A stretch of DNA of 64,000 nucleotides from Centrapalus pauciflorus (taxonomy: Eukaryota; Streptophyta; Magnoliopsida; Asterales; Asteraceae): assembly GCA_020465985.1 (NCBI GenBank), contig JAANYP010007127.1, positions 372,001 through 436,000 of the forward strand, written 5' to 3'. Under the pieces are notes generated by a model. The model was not told the origin of the DNA, searched no databases, and saw only the letters and a program-made list of their open reading frames with translations. This document shows positions 12,801 to 22,016 of this stretch, one piece after another. Within the stretch, counting starts at the first letter, position 1. Each line of letters opens with the position of its first letter. The position numbers and the translations under genes are program-made.

Positions 12801-13186
12801 GCAGATTGCATGTCCACAACATATATACCTTTCTTTCGTTGAGCACATAACACAACTTTTCCTTGGGGATCCAATATGTAACCCAGGTGCTCATCAAAGT
12901 TAACCTTGTAGCCAGCATCACACAGTTGGCTTATGCTAACAAGGTTATGTTTTAGCCCAACCACATAGGCTACTCTTTTGAACACTGCAGCACCAGCTTT
13001 AAGAGTTCCATATCCCTCAGTGGATCCCTGTACATTGTCACCAAATGTGACTTTTGGCCCTTTTTCAGGCCTGAGATCACTCAGCAATTCTTTACAACCT
13101 GTCATGTGCCCTGAGCAGCCACTGTCCAAGTACCAAACCTGGGGAGGTTGTTTTTCCTGCAGAGTGATAAGAGAAATATTAGTCAT
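9854..13186 (-). CDS. Copia pol polyprotein (PR-IN-RT-RNase H)
   Basis: An 1110-codon frame with every expected Ty1/copia domain in order. Protease: WYLDSG with Asp near residue 21. Integrase zinc motif H150, H155, C184, C187. Integrase core D215, D278, E314, a D-35-E spacing. A variable Ser/Asn-rich linker at about 430-570. Reverse transcriptase from about 620, with catalytic YVDD at 796-799. RNase H follows, ending in the conserved HHFIRD and ADIFTKPL blocks. It would convert element RNA to DNA and integrate it. The first Met is probably not a true start: gag lies directly upstream in a frame offset by one base (junction about 13181-13186), so expression needs a frameshift or the copy is broken there. 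No internal stops. Confidence 0.92.
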   Translation of the reverse strand: MTNISLITLQEKQPPQVWYLDSGCSGHMTGCKELLSDLRPEKGPKVTFGDNVQGSTEGYGTLKAGAAVFKRVAYVVGLKHNLVSISQLCDAGYKVNFDEHLGYILDPQGKVVLCAQRKKGIYVVDMQSADPTTETCFLTRTNADLNWLWHKRLSHLNFKNINKLCKKELVTGLPSITFVKDKLCTACEKGKQRKTSFKSKHNFSIDTPLFLIHMDLFGPVNVPSLGGRRYTLVMVDEFSRYTWVIFLKSKGEAAREIIRFVKKMEMLNSAQVKHLRSDHGTEFRNSTLEDFCEEKGITQKFSAVRTPQQNGVAERRNRTLIEAARTMLCASGLPSSFWAEAVNTACFTQNRSLVVKRLNKTPYELLKGRKPNVSYFHVFGCPCFILNQRDQLTKFEPKADEGVFVGYSAISKAYRVYNNKRKVIDESINVTFEESKNASTKAVPESVSGELNFDDLMHSNNEEDSKASTTPSVEPVNHDGHDDDYVNTSCVNKCTDLITTACPEPINADFPSSSADMFNSGQTCSTSEQAQDNSVSENLENCSTGPAEDVNNSGESSLKNDPKWIRCHPNDQIIGDINKGIQTRWDSLGNFCMFSTFVSLMEPKKVDEALKDANWITAMQEELNQFERNNVWKLVPAPKGKTIIGTKWVFRNKMDEQGHVIRNKARLVAQGYRQEEGIDYDETFASVARLEAIRLYLAYAAHKSIKVFQMDVKSAFLNGKLQEEVYVKQPPGFENEQHPGFVYKLDKALYGLKQAPRAWYDTLTEFLMSNGYSRGKVDTTLFIKKVKSDIMLVQIYVDDIIFGSTNEQLCKNFSLLMKSKYEMSMMGELTFFLGLQVKQTSTGIFINQRKYTLDLLKKFKFDQSSPIKTPMATNVKLDADASGKAVSVTAYRGMIGSLLYLTASRPDIMFATCLCARFQADPKESHLAAVKRIFRYLKGTPGLGLWYPKDSSLELTGYSDSDFAGCRLDRKSTTGGCQLLGGKLISWCSKKQNSVSTSTAEAEYIAAGSCCGQILWMQHQLEDYALVYRKIPILCDNTSAIAISNNPVFHSRTKHIEVRHHFIRDHIQKGNVEVSFISTNEQLADIFTKPLDETRFNYLVSKLGMLNKSD

Positions 13187-14084
13187 TTTTAGGGGAACTC
13201 ATCACAGAGATGAGTTCTCCTACTTCATCAACATGTGTTGATGGACTTATAACATCCATACTAATATTCCCTATTTGAATGGTATTAGCTTGAATACCGC
13301 TTTCATTGACTGAGATGTTTCCAACACTACTTGTAACAGCTGTGAGAGAACAATCAGAGTCAACAGGCCTCATGTCCTCAGATTCAGGACAGTCCTTGGC
13401 CAGATGTGTCTTCTTCCCACATTTATAACATTTTCTCTTTTTAGAATTTTTGGAAGAAGAACTTTCAGAAACACATTCTGAGCCATTTTTGTTGATTCTG
13501 TTAGCAGGTTTAGCAAATTTATTATTATTTGATGAATCAACAGCTTGAGTGGAGGGTTCAATAGCCACAGCTTTGTTTGTCTCTTCTTTCCTCTTTTTAG
13601 GAGGACAAATGTCAAAGACAGGAAGCTTAATTGGCTTTTGAACTTCCACAGGTTTGGGGAACTTATTCCCAAGTTTCTCAGACTGAGCAATGGCTTTGCC
13701 TTTGCCCCTACTGAGATGTGATTTATGCTGCCTATCAGCATAATCATAATTTCTGGTTTTGAAAAACTTATTCTCATTTAAAACCAGTTTACCACTATGA
13801 TTAGAAAACTTATTAGAGATCACAGCAGGTTTGCTTTCAACATGAGACTTGCCCTTGTTGAAAACAGGCTGCTTAACTTTTGAAAACTTATTTTCAAAAT
13901 GTTTAGCATCAAAAGGATTATTATGCCTTTTACCATCAGCTTTGGACCCAGTACCTGTTCTGTCAACAGGTTTAGTATCCACAGCTGCAGTTTGGACATG
14001 TTTTCCTTTCTTTTGCTTGTGTGAATCAGCAGAGCACTTAGCAAGCTGGTTTGATGGAGAACATACTCCCACACCAGCTTTTGA
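13179..14084 (-). pseudogene. Copia gag, C-terminal part
   Basis: This is the 3' third of gag, separated from the rest by the CACTA insertion. It is rich in Lys, Asn and Ser and holds a nucleocapsid zinc knuckle CYKCGKKTHLAKDC of the CX2CX4HX4C type. It ends at a TAA 11 bp past an AAAAA run, where the pol frame takes over in a different phase. Removing the CACTA element and one TGA duplication leaves the frame continuous with the segment at 17471-19253. No intact Gag can be made from this copy as it stands. Confidence 0.85.
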
Positions 14085-17000
14085 CACTAGTACAAAATAT
14101 GTCTTCCGTCACGTTAAAAAACCGTGGCCATAGACCTTTGGCCACAGTTTTATTTTTCATTCAAATCGTGACCAAAGGTCGCATCACTTTTGGTACCTTA
14201 TGGCTACATTTAATATTCGTGACTAAATCACATGTAAAACTGTGGCCATTACATAAAACCGTGGTTATAGGGTAACAATTTCTATATAGTTGTGGTCTAT
14301 ATTTTTTAGTAACCGTGACCATAAAATACTTTTAGTCACAATTTATTTCAACACCATGACAGTTGGATACATTCAGACACACATAAACAATTAATCAGTG
14401 GCGTTAACATTCTTACAGACACGTATAAACAAATAAACGTGGCCACCTGATATATTTAAAGACGCAAAAATATTTAATCGTGACCATTGGATAAACTTAT
14501 ACACACATAATCAGTTAAACCGTAACTATTTGAGACATTTAAACACACCACGTGAATGAAACCGTGACAATTGGTAATATTTTAACGCACATAAACTATT
14601 AAGTGGTGTGATCATTGGTACATTTAGACATGCATAAACAATTAAACTGTGACCGTAGGGTACACTTAGACACACATAATTTATTAAAATGTGACGATTG
14701 GTTGCAATTGGACATACATAAAGTATTAAACCGTGTCAATTGATACATTTTGACACACAAAAATAATTACACCGTGACCATACCATTATTTTAGTCACAT
14801 AATAATTCGTTTATTCATGACAATTGCTTACTTTTAGACACATATAATAAACAATACCGTGACCATAAAGTATTTATAGTTACTTATTTATTCCTAATCG
14901 TGACAATTGGTAACTTTTAGACACATGCAACAATACAATCTGTGACCATTAAATACTTTTTTTAACGGCAAACTATCCTACTCCTACTCCTAAACTACTC
15001 ATTTACCACAAGACTTACTTTCACCACCTAAATATCAACTTGTCTCCGACGAGAGTCGAACCCGTGACCTCTCACTTGTATCTCCACCCTCTTACCGCCA
15101 GGCCAAAGGCCCTTTGGTGACCATCAAATACTTGTTGTCACATTATATTTCTTTTAAAATCACTATTGTTCCTTTTAGACACGTGTAAAAATTTAAACCG
15201 TGATAATTAGTTACTTACAGCCACTTGTGTTTTCTTATATCGTTATTGTTGTTTACTTTTAGACACACATAACATTTATAATAGTGACCGTAAAATATTT
15301 ATGGTATCATGTTGTTTCGTAAACGGTGATCGTTGATTCCTTTTAGTCATACAAAATAAAATAAAGTGTGACCATAAAATACATATACTCACATTATTTT
15401 CCTTTAATTATTACAATTAATTACTTTTAGCCACATATATTAAAATAAGACGTAAGTATAAACTACTTGTAGTCATGGTTTGTTTTCTTTTATCGTGATT
15501 AATATTTAGTTTTGGCACATATAAGACATTTAATCATGACCATAAAATATTTATACTGATACGTTGTTTTTTAAACCGTGACAATTGATAACTGTAATCA
15601 TACAAAACAAACTAAATTATGACCATAAAAAACTTATAGCTACACTTTGCCTCTTTTATTATGACAATTAATTACTTTTAGTCACATAAAATAAAATAAG
15701 ACATGACCATAAACTTCTTGTAGTCATGGTTGTTTTCTTTAATCATAATTAATGTTTACCTTTTGACCCATATAAGACATTTAACCATGACCACAAAAAT
15801 ACTAATAGTGATAAGTTTTTTTCTTAAACAATGACAATTAATAACCTTTAACCACACAAAACTAACTAAATCGTGACCATAAAATAGTTATAGCCACATT
15901 TTGCTGCTCTTATTATGACAATTAATAACATTTAGCAACTGATAAAAAAATAAGTCGTGACCATAAACTACTTGTAGTCACGATATTTTTTCTTTTATCA
16001 TGGTTAATGTTTAGTTTTTGACACACATAACACAATTAACCATGACCACAAAATACTCATATTAACAAGTTTTTTTTTTAACTAGGAAAATTGATAACCT
16101 TTAACCACACAAAACAAAATAAATTGTGACCATAAAATACTTATAAATACATTTTTGTTCTTTTATCATGGTTAATGTTTAGTTTCAGACACAATAATAT
16201 ATTAAACTTTGACGATAAAATACTTATAGGGACATTTTTTTTCACTTAAACCATGATCGCCGATTACTTTTAGTCACACAAACCAATTCTTCGTGTGACC
16301 ATAAAGTACTTATAGCCACTGTTTTTTTCTTTTATCATAAAAACTATTACTTTTACACACTAATAAGAAATAAACTAAACCATGATCATTAGAAAAATAT
16401 AGTCACAACATTTTTTGTCATGACTATTGTTTATTTTTAGTTACATAAAAACAATAAACCATCACCTTTAAATATTAATAGTCACAAATTTGCTTAATCC
16501 GTAACAAAAAAACCCCTTATATTGATTTTTTTTAATGTGAGATTGATAGCTTTTAGTCACAAAACAAATTAAATCGTGACTTGAATGTACTATAATCATA
16601 TCTTTTTCATTTTACTATTACTATTGTTTACATTTAGACACACATAAAAACTTAATCTGTCACCTTTAAATATTAATAGTCACATGCTTGTGTGTCTTAA
16701 ACTGTGACCGAAACATAATTATGGTGATATGTTTTTTTTCTTAAACCGTGATCATTAATTACTTTTATATACATAAAAGAAATTAAATCGTGACAAAAAA
16801 AATACTTAGTCACATTTTTCTCTTTCATCATGAATATAAAATACTTTTACACACACATAAGAAACTAAACCGTGACTATAAAATACTTATAGTCACAATA
16901 ATTTTCTTATCTCATGACAATTGTTTACTTTTGGACACACTTAATGAACTCAATCATGACCATTAAACACTTATAGTCACAATGTTTTTCTTTTACCATA

Positions 17001-17470
17001 CGTGGCTAATGAACTCCACCCTTTGGTCACACAAAGCGATTTCGTACCATATAAGTTAGCCTTCTGTCACAGTTTATTCATGTGACTAATTCCACCATAT
17101 AATTTAGACTCATGCAATTAGACTTCAGGGTGTCCCTTTGGTCACCGAAAGAGATTTCCGTGACCATATACATATTTATCGTCACAGTTAATAACCATCA
17201 CAAGATTATTATAGACATCAAACAAATAACTGTGACAAACGATGACATTTGGTAACAATGTGGCAACCGTGACAAGTCTTTATCACGATCCTTATGTTAA
17301 ACCGTGGCTTAAGGTTTGAATGTGATTTGCAATGGTCACAGTTATTGAGATAAACTGTGGCTATCATAATAATACAAGATCATATATGACCCTTTAGTCA
17401 CGTCAATAACAAAAACTGTGGCTAGGCAGTTTGGACAAAACCGTGACCATAGGTCATTTTTGTACTAGTG
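14085..17470. mobile_element. Non-autonomous CACTA (EnSpm) transposon in gag
   Basis: The termini CACTAGTACAAAA and TTTTGTACTAGTG are perfect 13-bp CACTA-type inverted repeats. They are flanked by the 3-bp duplication TGA (14082-14084 and 17471-17473), as expected for this superfamily. No transposase ORF exists. Almost the whole 3.4-kb body consists of degenerate copies of a GTGACCATAAAATACTTATAG...TCACA motif alternating with TTTTAGACACACATAA blocks on both strands. CACTA ends normally carry subterminal transposase-binding repeats; here repetition fills the element. A SINE lies at 14957-15116. Confidence 0.93.
14957..15116 (-). mobile_element. tRNA-derived SINE inside the CACTA element
   Basis: On the minus strand it begins AGGGCCTTTGGCCTGGCGG, with a Pol III A-box-like TGGCCTGGCGG, followed by a B box GGGTTCGACTC. 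It ends in an A-run (plus-strand TTTTTTT at 14957). Imperfect 15-bp direct repeats flank it: GTGACCATTAAATAC at 14942-14956 and GTGACCATCAAATAC at 15117-15131. Long variable duplications and an A tail are hallmarks of retroposition by LINE machinery. Length is about 160 bp. Confidence 0.85.
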
Positions 17471-19253
17471 TGAGCTAGGTTCACACGAGCTGTCAGTATT
17501 TTGAGGTCTGACAAACCTGTTTGTTGAGATTAGTTTACCATTCACTTTTTGAACAAAAGTGTTTGGAAGCTCACCAAGAGTGGATAAATCTTCCTTCAGA
17601 TTATTAATCTCAACAATGGAAGCTGCTGTATCAAGATCCCCTCCCAGATAGGCTTGAATTTGTGCAGGGATCTGTTGACTTATACAATGGCTGACTTTTT
17701 GTGCAGATTGGCACCAAGAGTCAACTATCTTTTGAAGCTTAACATGCTTTATATCTGTTTCTCTCTTTTCTTCCAGTAAAATAGAGTTGATGTGTTTTAA
17801 TTCATCAAGCTCAGTTTCCAACTTATGGAAACTGTCCAGTTTACTGGAGTTTGTTTTAAGATCAGTTTTAAGCTTGGAGATTTCAGATAATAAAGCATCA
17901 TGCTTCTCAACAGCAGCTTTCAAATCAACTAGCATATATTCAAACATTTTAATCTTTTCTTCAGAACTATAAGCCATAAAATTTTGTACCTTATACATCA
18001 TTGTAGGATTCCAGTTCTCTAAGCTGCTGAAAGCTTCAGCTTCAGCCAGATCCTGTTTGAAACTGCTTGTTGATAGGACATCAGTGTTGGCCATCAGACA
18101 TTGATTGTCTTCTTCATCAGATGATGAATCAGATTCCTCCCAGTCACAAGTCTCTGCCATGAGTCCCTTTTGGCGGTTGGAACCCACTGAGTTTTCCAAC
18201 TTCCTCAGCTTAGCCATGGCCATAAGGTACTTAACCCTATAACCATCATCATCGTTTGTCTTGTATGGTTTGGATGACTGACCAACAGCTTTTGACACAC
18301 AGTCAGCAGCTATATGGCCAGTTTTGCCACATTTGAAGCACTCAGCCTTGGATTTATCAAATGCCTTCTTTTTGCCAGCACCTGAACTTCCTTGCAGCAT
18401 GTTTCTTCCAAACCTTTTCTTGTTGAACCTTTTGACAAGCATAGCTATCATTTGCTCATCATCCTGTTCAGCAAGATCTGCATTATCTTCCTCATCTGAT
18501 ACCTCCTCCTTGTCATCATCGTGTTGATCAGGTTGAGTGAACACATCACTCACCTGACTCACAGGCTGTCTCACATTAGCCACAAAGGCTGCACCTCTTT
18601 TAGACATCTCCAAGGCATTTCTCTTCTGTTGCCTTGACTGTTCATCATTTAGTAAAGATCCATACAAGTTTACAAGATCCATGCTTCTGATTGTACCTGA
18701 ATTTCTTAAAATTGTTGAAAAGTAATTCCATTCTTCAGGGAGGATGTCCAAAAACTTGTTCACCAGAGTAAGGCTGTCCTTAGTGATCCCAACAGCTTTG
18801 AGATCATTCACAAGAGCAGTAAACCTGGTGTAGGTTTCTGTGAGAGTCTCCTTTGGTTTTGCAAATAAGAGTTCATACTGTCTAACAAGATTGTTAATCC
18901 TGTTATCCAGTGTGATTGTGGGTCCATCATAGACGGTACACAAAGTATCCCACATCTCCTTGGCAGTCTTCATCTTCTCAACCTGTTTGAACACATCATC
19001 AGGTAAGGAGATGACCAGATTGTTTCTGGCCTTTGCATCAAGAGCCACCAATCTTTTGTCTTCATCAGACCATTGAGCTTTTGCTTTCTCAAATGTTCTG
19101 ATCTCAGGAGCTGCTCCTTCAACAGCAGGAGTTATTGTTGTAACAGAGGTTGGCACATAGGGACCCTCCATTACAATTTCTGGTAGTTGTACATCCAGAT
19201 TCTCTAGGTAGAGCATCATTCTGCACTTCCAACCAGAAAAATTCGGATGATTG
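17471..19253 (-). pseudogene. Copia gag, central part
   Basis: About 594 codons between the gypsy-1 insertion (right) and the CACTA insertion (left). The first half matches the copia gag (UBN2-like) domain, with FSGWKCRMMLYL near its start and AKEMWDTLCTVYDG further on. A zinc knuckle CFKCGKTGHIAADC follows, then a long acidic and coiled-coil tail. Frames stay continuous across both insertion points once each transposon and one duplication are subtracted, so gag was intact when the insertions arrived. Confidence 0.9.
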
Positions 19254-21817
19254 TGTAACAACCTAACTTTTTGACAAGCATGTAATAGTTGATTATGAGA
19301 TAATAAATGTAATTTTATTACATTATTTATGATGTAATTTATTTAAGTTTGAAATTATTTACTTAAATTATTTTTATATGTCATGAATAATTATAAATGA
19401 TTATGAATTATTAAAATAATTAGAATAAAAGAGATGTAAAATACAAAAGTTTAATGGGTTAAATAGCAAATATGATCAAAAGGAGATATAAAAGCCGAAT
19501 TAATGATCATTAAAGATCATTAACCCAAATTTCACTCTCTCTCTCTAATCTCTCTCTAAACTCACGGCCAACCTCTCCAAATCACCCAAAATTGTTCAAT
19601 TAATAACATTCAATTGAAGAATCAAGATCAAGGAGTTACAATAAGCATTCAAGAACAATAATCTACAAGAATACAAGGTAATAATTACTTACATTTCGAT
19701 ATTTTGGAGTTTATATTCGGTTTTATAACGACCGAATTGATGATCTAAAAATGATGTTGCATGTGTAAAATTAAGATAGATTATGATGAATTTAAGATAA
19801 TAAAAATGATAGAAACTAAAATTATGGGTTGGATCATCCAAAGTTTGAAGAAATTGGAATTTTTATGAAAAATAATGTTCTTGACAAAAATTTCATATTT
19901 TGGATGATCTTACTTCGATAAGGATGTTAATGATGGGGAAAAATGTATAAAAACACTACAATAATGTTAATATATCAATATATAACATTGCATGTTAATA
20001 TAAATAAGTTTTGTGAATTTTATATGAAAATCCGTATGAATATCACCAAGAACACCAAGAACATTTCTGGAAAAATTTCTAAGTCCAGGGATCCGAATTC
20101 GGATGACCCGAATTCGGATGAAGTCCCATTTCGGACCTTGAACTCGGATAAAACCCATTTCGGTTTCTATATCTCGGATAATAAATTGTTGTTTTGTTAA
20201 GTAATGGTCCGAACTCGGATGATCCGAGTTCGGATGGTATCAATTCGGATGGTACCAATTCGGATGATGTACACATTTCGGACTCCCTAATTCGGATGAA
20301 GACTCATTTCGGGTCTTTGCATTTCGGACCTTGCATGATCCGAATTCGGTACTTATATGATCCTAAATTCGGTCAAATGCTTAATTCGGATGAAGCCAGT
20401 TCGGGTACCATTTCGGATAGATGCTAATTCGGATGTCCGGATCCGGGTGATCCGAATCCGGATCCCAATCCGGGCTAATCCGAAATCATGATCCAAAATC
20501 CAACTTTTATATAATTGATATTTCAATTAAATGAATGACTAAATACATTGTTAAATGTATAAATAAAGGACTTTTTGAGAAATATTGAGACCGAGAATAA
20601 TTTGAGAATAAAGAAATTATCAGAATCAGATAGAATTACAGATCTTAATGATTAAGAAAAGATGAAATTCATTGATAATGATGATGATATTGATATGAGA
20701 TTTATATGATATAATTCTGGACAGGTTCAGTGAAATTCTGAACATAAAGACAAAGATTTTAAAAGATTTAAAAGCGGGTCAGAGAATTAATTGACAGATT
20801 ACAGATTGACAAAGACAAAATCCTGAGATAACTCAGGTGGCAGATTCATAAATTTGTTTGACCAAGACCCAGACCTGTGAGTTATAGATATTCAGATTGA
20901 ACATGCATAGATCCGGTTGAGATATATTGATGCTGTTACATTTATTGACATTCATTTATCAGCTGGATTGAGACCTGTGCACACCATGGATGGGTGTTGC
21001 CCAGTGAATCATGATAGCTATTTGCTTATCTTTTCATATTGCATTTATTATCGCTTCAGACTTTGCTTTATGATTCATTGCTATCATGACTTCAAAAGAC
21101 ATATGCTTACATCATTGATCAGACATTTGATAGATTGATTCAGCTTGACTAGCCCTTATGGTCTATTGTTCTAGACCCGGCTATTCCACCAGTTCTTATG
21201 AACTTGGTAAAGACCTCCGATGTTCCGCCATATTGACTTACTGGTAGCTAGCCCAGTATGTGGCTGATCCCCACGATTTAAGCGTGAGTGTGGCTTGAAC
21301 ATCATCCGATTCTATGATTCTATATCTCAATCATGAGGGCTGTGGCGGCAGCCAAGACATATCACGCTTAGATTTATGACACCGCTTGACACGCATGTTG
21401 ATATTGAAAATCTATAAACTCACTAAGCTTTGCTTATAGATGTTACATTAATATTTTACAGGAAAAGCCAAAGGAAAATCACCTGCAGGACCTAGTGCTT
21501 AGGTCATCAAAGATCCAAGTTTTGAAGCTTTCTTAGACCACTACTCAACAAACTTTCTGGTACAGATTGGAAGACAACAAATGTGGTGGTTTTGGGTAGA
21601 TTTGATGTAATGTATCATGTTATGATTAGATTAGAAGTTACCCTTTTTATAACTTTAATTTGAAATTCTGTAATTTGTAAAGAACTTAATCCTAAAATGT
21701 TCGTACTTGTAATTTTTAATTCCGCAACTAATTACCCTATCTTAGTATGATTGATATCGTATTGTATGAATTGGGACCTAGACTCTGAGGACCGCCCCGT
21801 AAGGGAAGGTCTTCACA
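19254..21817 (+). repeat. 5' LTR of gypsy-1
   Basis: Starts TGTAACAACCTAAC and ends GGTCTTCACA, followed 3 bp later by the primer-binding site. A CTCTCTCTCTC tract and GT-rich leader lie about 280 bp in. It carries a dense array of ATTCGGAT/ATCCGAAT words at about 20087-20490. Short frames inside are identical in both LTRs and are not genes. Confidence 0.95.
20087..20490. repeat. ATTCGGAT palindrome array in gypsy-1 5' LTR
   Basis: About 400 bp packed with roughly two dozen CCGAATTCGG, ATTCGGATG and TTTCGGAC words on both strands, ending in GGATCC-containing palindromes. Its base composition and CpG content differ sharply from the AT-rich LTR around it. The same array recurs in the 3' LTR at about 27542-27945. 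Confidence 0.85.
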
Positions 21818-21820
21818 GGA

Positions 21821-21832
21821 TGGTATCAGAGC
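21821..21832 (+). other. Primer-binding site of gypsy-1
   Basis: TGGTATCAGAGC, complementary to the 3' end of initiator Met-tRNA, lies 3 bp after the LTR end. About 180 bp of untranslated leader follow before the gag ATG at 22017. Confidence 0.92.
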
Positions 21833-22016
21833 ACTAGTTTGAGTGAATCAAGTATTACGTAAGTATACTTGATCTCAAACTGAAGCAATACATATGTATC
21901 AATCATTTAGGTGGTTTGAACTGAGATAGGATGTACAGACTGTTAGGATGGGAAAAAGGGTACATAGATCTAAGTCTATAAACTGATAGTTAATTGATTT
22001 TAATTTTCAGTAGAAG

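Noticed and set aside
19943..21138. Short frames of 60-85 codons in the gypsy LTRs, on both strands, repeated at 27398-28593
   Set aside because: They lie in LTR sequence, overlap on opposite strands, match no protein I know, and simply recur because the LTR is repeated.
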